DNA of 57,934 bases, from NCBI GenBank assembly GCA_964621615.1, contig CAZUMW010000028.1, positions 1-57,934 on the forward strand, read 5' to 3'. The notes under the pieces were generated by a model that had not been told where the DNA came from, searched no databases, and was given only the letters and a program-made list of their open reading frames with translations. Below, piece by piece: positions 34,712 through 44,500 of this stretch. The DNA is from CAZUMW01 sp964621615 (GTDB lineage Bacteria > Desulfobacterota > WTBG01 > CAIYCZ01 > CAIRTM01). Each line of letters opens with the position of its first letter. Position 1 is the first letter of the stretch. Position numbers and translations under genes: made by a program.

Positions 34712-36990
34712 TTCATCGCGCGAGATATATTGTTACAGGCACGGTTCAGGGGGTTGGATTCCGCCCCTTTGTATACCGTGCAGCAGCTGAATTGTCCCTT
34801 GCCGGATTTGTGCAGAACAGCCCTGACGGTGTAGTTATTGAGGCGGAGGGCAGCCGGGAGGCGCTCCGGGAATTTAAATATCGCCTCGCTCAGTCACACC
34901 CGCCGCTTTGCCGTATACACACCATCTATGAGCATGGCATTCCGCCCCTGCATGAAACTTCGTTCAGCATTGTGCAGTCAACGGACGCTGGATATGGCAC
35001 TGTTGATATTACCCCCGACAGTGCCACCTGCAGCATGTGCGTGAGTGAGCTTTTTGACCCTCATAACCGGCGATATCTCTATCCGTTTATAAACTGTACA
35101 GACTGCGGACCCCGTTTGACCATTGTCAGCGATATCCCCTACGACAGGAAAAATACAACAATGTCCTGCTTTCCCCTGTGTGAGGAGTGCTCTGAAGAGT
35201 ACACAAATCCCGCTGATCGAAGATTTCATGCAGAGCCCAATGCCTGCCCGGCGTGCGGACCGTCCCTTATGCTCTATGATAATGGCGGCCGGAGAGTGCA
35301 GCCATCGGATATATTCCAGTATCTGTGCAATAGTATCAAGGACGGAAAAATCATTGCCCTTAAAGGGATCGGCGGATTTCATTTGTGTGCAGATGCGACA
35401 CAGGAAGATGCCGTAGCGCGCCTGCGACAGAGAAAAAGCCGCGAGGAAAAGCCTCTTGCCATTATGGTAAAAGATGCCGACGCCGCCGGCAGGATTGCCG
35501 TGCTCGGACCCGACGAGCTGGATATGCTGGAAAGTCCGCAGCGCCCTATAATGCTGCTTAAGAAATATGCCGGATCACCTATCGCCCCTTCAGTGGCACC
35601 CGGCGTTGGTGACATGGGCATAATGCTTCCCTATACCCCGATCCATCATATACTGTTTTTCTATGGTTCGCCGCCGTTGGTCATGACAAGCGCAAACAGG
35701 AGCGACGAGCCGATTTGCGTCGGCAACCGCGAGGCGATCAGCCGTCTGTCGGGAATCGCAGACTTTTTTCTTGTCCATAATCGGGATATACGAGTCCGCT
35801 GCGACGATTCTATTGTTGTGCACGCTGCAGGCCTGCCCCGAGTACAGCGCCGGGCCCGTGGATTCGTCCCGACGCCGATACAGCTTTCCCGTTCACTGCC
35901 CGATGTGCTGGCGCTTGGACCCCATCTGAAATCAACCCTGTGCATCGTAACTGAAAACAAGGCATTTCTGAGCCCGCATATCGGCGATATGAATACACCT
36001 GAAGCTCGCGATTTTTTTCATCAGTCCATTGAGATCATGCAGAAGATATCACGAAGCAGGCCATCTATTGTCGCCTGCGACATGCACCCGGATTACTATG
36101 CCACGCGGGTCGCCGGACAGATGCGGATGTGTAGAGTAATACACGTACAGCATCACCACGCCCATATTGTCAGCTGTATGGCGGAAAACAGCATAACCGG
36201 CACCGTGATCGGCATTGCCCTTGACGGCACAGGATACGGCACCGACGGCAGCGTGTGGGGTGGAGAGCTGCTTGTTGCAGATGAAGAAGCGGCGAAAAGG
36301 GCGGGACATGTTTCATCCTTTTTTATGCCCGGCGGCGCGCGGGCAGTCTATGAGCCCTGGAGGTCTGCGGCAGGACTGCTCAGAAAAGCCTTTGGTGACA
36401 GCTGGGGCGCGGTTGCCGAGAGCATCGGGCTGCTTCCGGACAGCATGCGCCCTGAAATTATTGACCGCATGGCTGAGCGGCAGATCAACTGTGTAAAAAC
36501 ATCAAGCATGGGCCGCGTATTCGACGGGGTGGCTGTGCTTCTGGGCATCCGGGCGCGCGTGAGCTTTGAGGGGCAGGCTGCAATGGAGCTTGAGGCGTGC
36601 GCCGCCGGGCGGTCCGAATATTGCCTTCCGTTTGCGGTTACCACTGACAATGATATGATCGGCATCGATTATTCGCCTGCCGTCAGGTCAGCTGTAGAAA
36701 TGAGTCAAAAGGGAGTGCCGCGCGGAGATATTTCGCGTGCATTTCATGATGCGGCCGCCCGGTCATGGGCAGAGGCAGCGTCGCTGCTCAGCCGGAGAAC
36801 AGGAATCGAGCGGGTTGTTTTAAGCGGCGGGTGCTTTCAGAACAGAATACTTCTTGAGCACATGGTTGCTGAGCTTGCCGGTCGCGGCCTGAAGCCGTTC
36901 GCTCACGCACATGTCCCTGCAAATGACGGCGGTATATCGCTTGGTCAGGCGGTGTGCGCTGCTGCGATTGTAAAGGCTGAGGGTGATTAA
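34708..36990 (+). CDS. hypF: Carbamoyltransferase HypF
   Basis: This 760-residue enzyme turns carbamoyl phosphate into a carbamoyl group on HypE, the source of the cyanide ligands. Domains in order are acylphosphatase (YIVTGTVQGVGFRPFVYRAA, residues about 5-90), two zinc fingers (CSMCVSELFDP...CTDCGP; CEECSEEY...CPACGP), YrdC-like (about 195-375; KGIGGFHLCADA) and Kae1-like (HHHAHIVSCMAEN; ALDGTGYGTDGSVWGGE; SGGCFQNRILLE). The length is typical. It is coupled to hypB. Confidence 0.97.
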   Translation: MIHRARYIVTGTVQGVGFRPFVYRAAAELSLAGFVQNSPDGVVIEAEGSREALREFKYRLAQSHPPLCRIHTIYEHGIPPLHETSFSIVQSTDAGYGTVDITPDSATCSMCVSELFDPHNRRYLYPFINCTDCGPRLTIVSDIPYDRKNTTMSCFPLCEECSEEYTNPADRRFHAEPNACPACGPSLMLYDNGGRRVQPSDIFQYLCNSIKDGKIIALKGIGGFHLCADATQEDAVARLRQRKSREEKPLAIMVKDADAAGRIAVLGPDELDMLESPQRPIMLLKKYAGSPIAPSVAPGVGDMGIMLPYTPIHHILFFYGSPPLVMTSANRSDEPICVGNREAISRLSGIADFFLVHNRDIRVRCDDSIVVHAAGLPRVQRRARGFVPTPIQLSRSLPDVLALGPHLKSTLCIVTENKAFLSPHIGDMNTPEARDFFHQSIEIMQKISRSRPSIVACDMHPDYYATRVAGQMRMCRVIHVQHHHAHIVSCMAENSITGTVIGIALDGTGYGTDGSVWGGELLVADEEAAKRAGHVSSFFMPGGARAVYEPWRSAAGLLRKAFGDSWGAVAESIGLLPDSMRPEIIDRMAERQINCVKTSSMGRVFDGVAVLLGIRARVSFEGQAAMELEACAAGRSEYCLPFAVTTDNDMIGIDYSPAVRSAVEMSQKGVPRGDISRAFHDAAARSWAEAASLLSRRTGIERVVLSGGCFQNRILLEHMVAELAGRGLKPFAHAHVPANDGGISLGQAVCAAAIVKAEGD

Positions 36991-37003
36991 ATCATTTATC
37001 TCC

Positions 37004-37054
37004 GTCAAACGTGTCCAAAATAAATGAAAGCATTGAGCAAAAGCCGGTTCGGGC
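37004..37054. repeat. MITE-like element B, partial copy 2
   Basis: gtcaaacgtgtccaaaataa (37004-37023) followed by atgaaagcattgagc repeats the left flank and end of copy 1 (4765-4798). The next segment, aaaagccggttcgggcg, is the reverse complement of the copy 1 core, so the element is rearranged or truncated. It lies in the gap between hypF and hypE. Confidence 0.7.
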
Positions 37055-37262
37055 GTGTCTCTGCGCAGCCGCCGCCAGATAAAACCTCACTTCATGGACG
37101 GCCCGATGCTGCTGCGTGTAACTACGCAGCAGGCATTGTGCAGGGATTGTCCCGGGCAGTACAGTCCGCGCCGGCTTTAATGATTTGAATTTTCTGCGAC
37201 CGGCATGATCGTATCTACGATCTCTGTAACAACAACGATTATTATACAAAAGGCGGATAGAT

Positions 37263-38273
37263 ATGAAACATGACACGATACTCCTTGAGCACGGTGACGG
37301 CGGGATTCTTACCCGCCAGCTGGTTTCAGAGCTGTTTATGGATCGTTTCAGCAACAGCATTCTTGATCGCGGAGAGGATAGTGCGGTTATGGCCGTTGGC
37401 GCGGAGCGAATATGCTTTACAACGGATTCGTATGTCATTAACCCGGTTTTTTTTCCCGGCGGGGATATCGGATCGCTTGCGGTTCACGGCACTGTTAATG
37501 ATCTCGCAATGTGCGGGGCCGAACCGCGGTACATAAGCGCGGGCTTTATAATCGAGGAGGGGTTTTCCATTGCAGAGCTTGAAAAAATAAGCGCCTCCAT
37601 GGCTGCTGCTTCAGAAAAGGCAGGCGTACAGATTGTAACCGGAGACACAAAAGTTGTACACCGCGGTGCCGCTGACGGGCTGTTTATTAATACGGCAGGA
37701 ATCGGCACTATATCCTATCCGGGGGTGATCTCAGTTGCGTCGATATGTGAGGGTGATGCGGTTATCCTGAACGGCACTGTCGGTGACCACGGAAGCGCAG
37801 TGCTGCACGAGCGTGAAGAGCTTGATTTGAGCTCTGATATTGTTTCAGATTCCGCCCCGCTGAACGGTCTTGTGTCGAATATCCTTTCGGCCTGCAGGCA
37901 CATACACTGTATGCGGGATGCGACACGGGGCGGGCTTGGCGGTATTCTTGCTGAAATAGCCGGCCAGTCACAAAACTCAATTGTAATTGATGAAAATGCT
38001 ATACCGCTGCGGGATGATGTGCGCGGCATATGTGAAATTCTGGGCTTTGACCCGCTGTATCTGGCAAACGAGGGTAAAATGGTTGTATTTTGCCCGCAGG
38101 AGGACGCCGCTGCCGTGCTCGATGTGATGAAACGACATGAGTACGGACGCAATTCGGCAGTTATCGGTTCGGTTAAGGAAAAAGGGGCAGGGCGCCTGGT
38201 GATGCGCACCGTCATCGGCGGTGAGCGGGTGCTTGATATCCCGTCAGGAGAACTCGTGCCGCGGATATGCTGA
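37263..38273 (+). CDS. hypE: Hydrogenase maturation protein HypE
   Basis: This 336-residue enzyme dehydrates the carbamoyl group on its C-terminal Cys to a thiocyanate. The C-terminus VPRIC ends at Cys336 as required. EHGDGGILTRQLV opens the protein, and DPLYLANEGKMVVF and MRDATRGGLGGILAEIA are AIR-synthase-like motifs. AAAGGCGG lies upstream of the ATG. A 272-base gap with a repeat fragment separates it from hypF. Confidence 0.96.
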   Translation: MKHDTILLEHGDGGILTRQLVSELFMDRFSNSILDRGEDSAVMAVGAERICFTTDSYVINPVFFPGGDIGSLAVHGTVNDLAMCGAEPRYISAGFIIEEGFSIAELEKISASMAAASEKAGVQIVTGDTKVVHRGAADGLFINTAGIGTISYPGVISVASICEGDAVILNGTVGDHGSAVLHEREELDLSSDIVSDSAPLNGLVSNILSACRHIHCMRDATRGGLGGILAEIAGQSQNSIVIDENAIPLRDDVRGICEILGFDPLYLANEGKMVVFCPQEDAAAVLDVMKRHEYGRNSAVIGSVKEKGAGRLVMRTVIGGERVLDIPSGELVPRIC

Positions 38274-38444
38274 GGCTGTTCTCAGGCAGTGACTGTCCGG
38301 TCGGAATAGGCACGCTGCAAGCAGGGCCTGATAATTATCGAACCCAAAAGGTGATACATCTCCCGGTATTGTGTGAATTGCTCCCGCAGCTCTGCGGTTT
38401 GAGTGCATAGCTATGAAAATAACATCTGTATGCAGGAGATTGAC

Positions 38445-38699
38445 ATGGAGCGAGGTATTTTACCGATTGCGATTGCATGTATCATTGGATTGTTTTGTTA
38501 TGCCTGTGGACAAAAGCGGTTTGAAATTATAGACAAAAAATGCAGCTCCTGTCATAAGCCCGATATTGTGTATAGCACCAAGCGTCCCATACAGGAATGG
38601 AAACGGGTTATGCACGGTATGAAGGTGCGGGGCATGGACATTTCTCCTCATCAGGAGAAGAAGATAATGGATATTCTGAAAGAGCACTACACTCCGTAA
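38445..38699 (+). CDS. Small c-type haem protein, probable lipoprotein
   Basis: This 84-residue protein has a hydrophobic N-terminus (ILPIAIACIIGLFCYACG), with Cys18 or Cys21 as possible lipid anchor. One haem c motif CSSCH lies at residues 33-37, and a C-terminal helical part follows (EWKRVMHGMKVRGMDISPHQEKKIMDILKEHY). The Met in this part could be the sixth haem ligand. GGAG (38434-38437) sets the ATG at 38445. It lies 171 bases after hypE and converges on the radical SAM gene. It may be an electron carrier in the periplasm; the partner is unknown. Confidence 0.78.
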   Translation: MERGILPIAIACIIGLFCYACGQKRFEIIDKKCSSCHKPDIVYSTKRPIQEWKRVMHGMKVRGMDISPHQEKKIMDILKEHYTP

Positions 38700-38714
38700 T
38701 GTTTGATGCAGCTT

Positions 38715-39896
38715 TTATGACTGCAGGGCGGCGGGCTGCTTCCATACACCGGCGACAGGAGCGCCGCAGAACGCACATGCACCCTCTTTTATGTGGTTGT
38801 CAAGCATGGCGAATCCCATGCGCCTGATTACCGTTTTGCCGCAGCGCGGACAGCAGGTGCTTTCAGCCGGATGGCCCGGCACATTGCCAAGATAGACGTA
38901 ATGAAGTCCTGCCTTGCGGGCGATAGCCCGGCATCGCTCGAGGGTTTTTACCGGAGTGGGGGGAAGATTCTTGATTTTATACATGGGGTGAAACCGTGAG
39001 AAGTGCAGCGGCACATCGCTTCCGAGATTTTCAGCGATCCAGGTGGTCATCCTGTGTATTTCCTCAGGGCTGTCGTTCAGTGTCGGAATAATGAGCACCA
39101 CGATTTCAGTCCACATATCAAGCTTTTTCAAAAGCTTCAGCGTGCTGAGCACGCCTTCCAGCTCTCCGCTGCACTGCTCGCGGTAAAATGACTCCGTAAA
39201 CCCCTTTAAATCGATTTTCACTCCGGTCAGATAGCGGCAGACAGCTTTCATTGGCTCCTCATTGATAAAGCCGTTTGAGATCATGACACTGCCGATGCCT
39301 TTTTTTCTGCCTTCCTTTGCACAGTCATGCATATACCCGTAAAAAACAACCGGCTCCGAGTAGGTGTAGGCGATTGTGTCGGAGCTGGTTTTTACAGCCT
39401 GTGCCGCTACGGCTTCAGGGGGCATGACAATGCTTTCGATCTGCTCGGGACGGTATTGGGCAATTCGCCAGTTCTGACAGAAGCGGCATTCAAAATTGCA
39501 GCCTGCGGCAGCGATAGACAGCGCACGGGATGTGGGCAGATAGTGAAAAAGGGGCTTTTTTTCTATCGGGTCGACATGTACTGCGCAGGGCGTACCGTAT
39601 ACGAGTGTGTAATACGTGCCGTTTCTGTTTTCCTTGTTGCCGCAGTAGCCGCGCTCACGGTCTGCAATCCGGCATTTTTTCGGGCAGATGCCGCATTCAA
39701 TCTTCTGGCCCTCGAGCTTTGTGTAATACATAACCTCGCGCAGGCCGTCATTGCGACCGGATGCAGCAGAAGCTGCGTGCGCAGGTGATAGTGCCAGGGC
39801 AAAAAATGAGCGCGGGTCAATGCTCAGCGAGCACAGGGCACAGGATGCCGAGGAAATAAATGATCTGCGAGAAAGGAAAAAAGGCTTTCTATCCAT
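38715..39896 (-). CDS. amrS: AmmeMemoRadiSam-type radical SAM enzyme with Tat-like signal
   Basis: This 393-residue protein has the radical SAM cluster motif CNFECRFC (Cys133, 137, 140). It also has the family's N-terminal CGICPKKC...GYCG block (Cys68, 71, 75, 85), the motif YGTPCAVHVDPIEKKPLFHYLP, and a C-terminal zinc ribbon (CCPRCG...CAFCG). It begins with a twin-arginine signal, LSRRSFISSA (Arg10, Arg11), plus a hydrophobic stretch, which is odd for an enzyme needing SAM and cytosolic reductant. The reaction is unknown. AMMECR1 and MEMO partners are not in the window. Confidence 0.87.
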   Translation of the reverse strand: MDRKPFFLSRRSFISSASCALCSLSIDPRSFFALALSPAHAASAASGRNDGLREVMYYTKLEGQKIECGICPKKCRIADRERGYCGNKENRNGTYYTLVYGTPCAVHVDPIEKKPLFHYLPTSRALSIAAAGCNFECRFCQNWRIAQYRPEQIESIVMPPEAVAAQAVKTSSDTIAYTYSEPVVFYGYMHDCAKEGRKKGIGSVMISNGFINEEPMKAVCRYLTGVKIDLKGFTESFYREQCSGELEGVLSTLKLLKKLDMWTEIVVLIIPTLNDSPEEIHRMTTWIAENLGSDVPLHFSRFHPMYKIKNLPPTPVKTLERCRAIARKAGLHYVYLGNVPGHPAESTCCPRCGKTVIRRMGFAMLDNHIKEGACAFCGAPVAGVWKQPAALQS

Positions 39897-39962
39897 GATG
39901 CGAACGCCTGAGTCAGTATCTGTTTGTTTTATGGCTCCTGCCGTTCCATAACCTCCCGAAGC

Positions 39963-40020
39963 TGTTGCGGGAACATTGCAGAGCCCCGCTCGAACCGGCT
40001 TTGTGACATTATTCTGGACA
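39963..40020. repeat. MITE-like element B, copy 3 (right part)
   Basis: gttgcgggaacattgcagagccccgctcgaaccggctttgtgacattattctggaca matches the core and right end of copy 1 (4801-4854) with scattered changes; the terminal TTATTTTGGA has drifted to TTATTCTGGA. It lies between the radical SAM and DUF362 genes. Confidence 0.65.
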
Positions 40021-40033
40021 GCAGTGAATGATG

Positions 40034-41038
40034 CTATGCGGTAATAAGCTCAATTTTGTGCGTATCCGTAATGCCGAGGCCACGCCGTGCGGCTGTATGA
40101 ATATGTTTCCACGGGCGGCCAGCCTCACGCAGTGAGCGCATGTTTTTTTCTTTCCGCTTTTTGTCGATTATGCGTGCGCCGGTGCTGTCGGCTGCTACCG
40201 GGTCGGTGCTGAACAGAAGCCCGCGGTAATTCCATGACCACTGCGGCTTGAATGACGGGCCCCCGCTGTATTGTGCTGAGAGGCCGTCGATAATGGTGAG
40301 CCGTCGTTTAGACCGTATATGCGAGTGAAGGTTCAGATCGGCGATAAACGGGTCGCAGCCGTTATCGTGGTATTTGTTCGGGTTGTGAATGACTCCATAA
40401 AAGTTTTTCAGGCACATCGAGACACCTGAAAGATCATGGTCTTTCAGGACAGGCAGGCTTATAACTGCATCGCAGCGGCGCGTAAGCAGGGTGCTGAAAC
40501 AGCTGCCGATTGTGCCTGACATTTCAGGTTCAGCCTCATAGGCATGGTCGGTTCCGTAACACTGAACTCGGGATCCGCCGCGAACAATGGTGTAGCCGGC
40601 CCGGTTCATCTCATCGGTAAGACGGTCAAATATGAGAATATTGTGCGGCGCAATGCCGGCAGCAGCAAGATGCCCGGCTACTGCAGCTGCAAGCTGCGGG
40701 TGGGTGCAGCGGTTGCGCCCGCCGAGGGTGTTGACTTTAATGCCGATCCGCTCATTTTTGGAAAACAGGCTGCGCCAGGCCTGTGTGATGTTATTCTTTC
40801 CGGTCAGGGCGGTAACGCCGTCACCGATCATGGTGAAAAGCATGTCCGCATCAATTGCTCCCTGATTATCGATCACACCGGTTCGTCGTGTCAGTATAAC
40901 CGTGGAACGGTCGCAGGAAGATTTCCCGACCTTTTTGTCGGCGCCGTAACACGATATCACCGGGGCGGCTGCAGCGGCCGCAAAGGACAGTGGTATGCGG
41001 GCAATTGTACTCAGTATTGTTCTGCGGTTGACAGCCAT
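40034..41038 (-). CDS. DUF362 protein with Tat signal
   Basis: This 334-residue protein starts with a twin-arginine signal, MAVNRRTILSTIARIPLSFAAAAAAP, and continues in the DUF362 pattern: RIGIKVNTLGG, ILIFDRLTDEMNRAGY, DAVISLPVLKDHDLSGVSMCLKNFYGVIHNP, DGLSAQYSGGP, ADSTGARIIDKKR. Function is unknown in the family, which is sometimes joined to ferredoxin domains; none is fused here. It follows the other Tat-signal gene on the same strand. Confidence 0.82.
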   Translation of the reverse strand: MAVNRRTILSTIARIPLSFAAAAAAPVISCYGADKKVGKSSCDRSTVILTRRTGVIDNQGAIDADMLFTMIGDGVTALTGKNNITQAWRSLFSKNERIGIKVNTLGGRNRCTHPQLAAAVAGHLAAAGIAPHNILIFDRLTDEMNRAGYTIVRGGSRVQCYGTDHAYEAEPEMSGTIGSCFSTLLTRRCDAVISLPVLKDHDLSGVSMCLKNFYGVIHNPNKYHDNGCDPFIADLNLHSHIRSKRRLTIIDGLSAQYSGGPSFKPQWSWNYRGLLFSTDPVAADSTGARIIDKKRKEKNMRSLREAGRPWKHIHTAARRGLGITDTHKIELITA

Positions 41039-41170
41039 AATTATAAAATCCAGGCAGGGCTTTTACCCGAACAGGGGTATGTGATCAGAACGGTTTTTAC
41101 AGAAATCTGCCGGGTAAGCCCCTGCAGTGTATGTGTGACGAATCAGCACCATTGTGAAATCAATATTAAT

Positions 41171-41475
41171 AATCACAGGTAACCCTCCGGCTCTGCCGGA
41201 GGGCTCACAGAGTTTGACATATGCGGGATTCTAATGATTTTGTCTGCATTGTGATACTGAAAAATTGTACTGGATTGCCAGGACGGAGCCGGGCAATGAC
41301 AACAGGGTCAACAATTCAGCACAAACCGTCATCACCCGGTTTATCCGGGTGATCCATGATTTTCTAACGATGGTAACATACCACGCAGTCGGGGCGGTGC
41401 TGACAGTACGGACAGAATGCCCCGGTTTGTCAACTGTTTTGAGTTATTTGTTTTTGCAGCCGCTTAGAGCGGCTT
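41171..41475. repeat. Mosaic intergenic repeat A, copy 3
   Basis: The start (aatcacaggtaaccctccggctctgccggag) and the shared core match copies 1 and 2. The hairpin ATCACCCGG...CCGGGTGAT (41331-41353) is shared with copy 1 but absent from copy 2. The end (gttatttgtttttgcagccgcttagagcggct) is shared with copies 2 and 4. It fills most of the 495-base gap between the DUF362 gene and the AsmA-like gene; 41039-41170 shows no gene. Confidence 0.87.
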
Positions 41476-41533
41476 CACGGGTGTAATTTCACTATACCCG
41501 CATATGTCGCGAATGACAAGAGTCAGACGCTGT

Positions 41534-44500
41534 TCACTGTCCTGGACTGTTCTTTCTGGTCGGGGTGACGTCCTGTATGTGATCGTATATTTTAAAAGGT
41601 ATATCAATAAGATCAAGCGGTATGCTCATAACTGAATTGAATATATTAAATATCGTTGAGTCGAGCGTCTCAAGCGGTTGCGGGGTTACTGACGGTGAAT
41701 CAAAGGGCCCTTTTACTTTAAAATACCCTACCGTTAATGTTTTGTTTTTGCCGGTTATTTTTTCTCCGGCGTACGGAATAGTGCCTATAATTTTAGCAAT
41801 AGTGTTTAACACCTGGACGCCGACAGTGAAATCGACAGATCTTTTTTCAAGGTTAATGTCACCGATTGCTGAAAGATTCATGGCGGGGCTTTTCAGGATA
41901 AAATTGTCCGTGTGCATTATGCTTTCTTTCATTGCAAAATCGCTTTCGATCCTGCTGAAGGGCATGCCCTTGGAAAACGGATCAGGGGTTTTCAGCTGCA
42001 GCAGGCGCTGGATGTTGAGCATCGAGAGTATTTTTGACAACACGGTGAATTTCTGCAGTGTGCCGTCGGTAATACATATATGAAACGTACTTGTCATGTT
42101 GGGAATGATTTCGCGGAGCTTTTTGTAGGTGGATGAAAATTCACCCTGAAGGTTCATGCGGCCGCGTATGGTTTTGCTGGTTTCAAGCTTTTTAATTGCC
42201 CAGAGAATGCTCACATCGGTTTTGTCTGCGATAAGCCGCAGCACCTTGTTGTCATGATCCTTGAAGTTAAATACTACAGATCCATGTATGGTTCCGTTGT
42301 CGGGTGATGCGGTTGCCTGAATGCCCTCCCAGCGCATGACCGCGTTTTTATAGGTATAGCGGGATGATCCGTTCATAAAATCCCATGACATGAAGTTTAT
42401 CCTGTCTGCGGTGAGGGCTATATCAAGATCGGTATTGAAAAACGGATTTTTGTCGTGAGACGGTTTCTCCCGCCGGTATTTTCTGAATGTTCTTATCAGT
42501 TCGGTTATTGTTGCAACAACATCGTCTATGTCGAAAACGGGGGCATGAGCGGAGAGTGACCCGCATGGGGGGACGATGGTATTAAGAATACCGCTTCCCG
42601 AGAATTCAGATGTACCCAGGCGCATGCTGACATCGTCGAGCTTAAATCCCCGCTTGTGGAAAGCGCCGTCGATCAGGCAGTGTATGAGTGGTGAGGGCTT
42701 GCCTTGTTTGTGAAGTGAAAGCCCGGCTATCCGAAGAATACCGCTTACGTTCCATCCGGAAGGGGCAGCTGAGGGTATCGTGAAGGTCCCCTGACCGGAG
42801 GCTGTGCCGGAAAAGGACAGTGGGGGAGGAAGCACAGGATAGGCAAGGCGTTCAAATCGAAAGCCGTTTACCGTATACGCCAGTTCCCATATTCCGCTTT
42901 TCGGGTTTCTGGCTCCCGAGACGGAAGCGGCGTTGTCAAGCGATGCTGCAAAGGAAACGTCAGACAGTTGCGGATCGCGCGGCGAAGTGAGCACGCCTTT
43001 CAAAGACAGGACTGCGGGCACCCGGCGCGGTTTTGTGACCGCCCCGGCGATTGTGCATGAGGCATCTGTTGCGTCCAGGCGGGATGAAAAGCGCAGCCGG
43101 TCTTTTGCCTGGAGGGTTGTTTGTGCGTACAACCGGCCTGAGGCACCTTTCAGCAGGCCGTCCGGCAGCGACAGCAGGTATGCAAGCTCACTTGCAGACT
43201 CTGCGCGCATGGAGGAGTCGATCTGTGCCGACAGGGACGGTTTCGGGTAAACAGGTGATACCTGGAAGGTGGCTGTGTGATTGTCACTGCCAAGGATGCG
43301 CGCGCTGAATCGCCCGCTGAGCGTCCTGCTGTCATATGAAACTGCGGCATCGGGAATCAGGAGCAACGCTTTTTGATCGGGCAGGGCTATATGTATGTTT
43401 TTCATCGAGGCGGTGCCGTTACATGATGAAAGAATGGTTGGCACATGGGTGGTAACGGGGCCGCGGTAGCGGGAACGTTCTATACAGAACGTTCCCTGCT
43501 TTACGGAGGACAGCGCGGCGGCTGCGGTCATGTTGTCCCATACCGGTCCGGGCGCTGCTGCTGCATAGGCAGTGAGCGCCGGCAGCGGTATTTCATTTGA
43601 CTGGATGGTGAGGTCTGCCGTTGGGGAAGCCGCCGTCAGGTCTGATACGGTTCCTGAACCCTTCAGCTGAATATCTCCCGGAAGATTCACGGTATATGAT
43701 GCAATTGAAAAGACGGTGTCCCGGGACGAGAAGGAAATATCGGCGCTGCCGCCGGCATTTTTCAAGACAGTTTCTGAATCAACAACAATATCTAATTGAG
43801 ATGTATTTACAAATACTTGGAGGTCATATATTAGATCTGGCTTTAAGTTGAAATCAAGCGCTGCATTCAAGCGACCGCCGTGCACCGGCAGCGTGTTGTC
43901 AGGCAGGTACAGCGCGGCGAGGCGGCTCAGCGGGAGATTGTGCAGCGTTATGGTGCCGGCTGCTGCCAGCGTGTGCACAGAGGGCCGCAATGCCGAGAGC
44001 GTTGTGTGCAGGGATAGCTTTCCGGACGGCGATACGCCCGGATACCGGGCATCCGCCGAAACAGTATAGGTCTGCTTTCCGGTGCGCTCACAGCGGATTG
44101 TAATGCCGGTAAGGGTTTCCGTAGCGCCGGTGTCATTGTCTGTGAACGTCAAACGGCCATTTGACAGCTGCAGCGCAGAAAGGGAGGATTGTATATTATA
44201 TAAAATGGTTTCGAAACCTTCAGGCGGAATTATACTGTGCAGTATAGCATCCAGGTTACGGGCTTTACGGCTCACGGCTATTTCCGGCGATTGAAGAATC
44301 AGGCGTGAGATTTCGATTTCTTTTTTTAAGAGCGGCAAAAGACTGACCAGTATAAAGGTCTGTTTATCGGTAAACAGAAAGCGTCCATGCCTGGTGTCGC
44401 GAATGCTCAGATTGTGGATGGTAATACCGGCGCCGCGAGCAAATGTCCACTCGATGCGGTCCATCGAAACTGCATAGCCGGTTTCTTTTTCGATATGATC

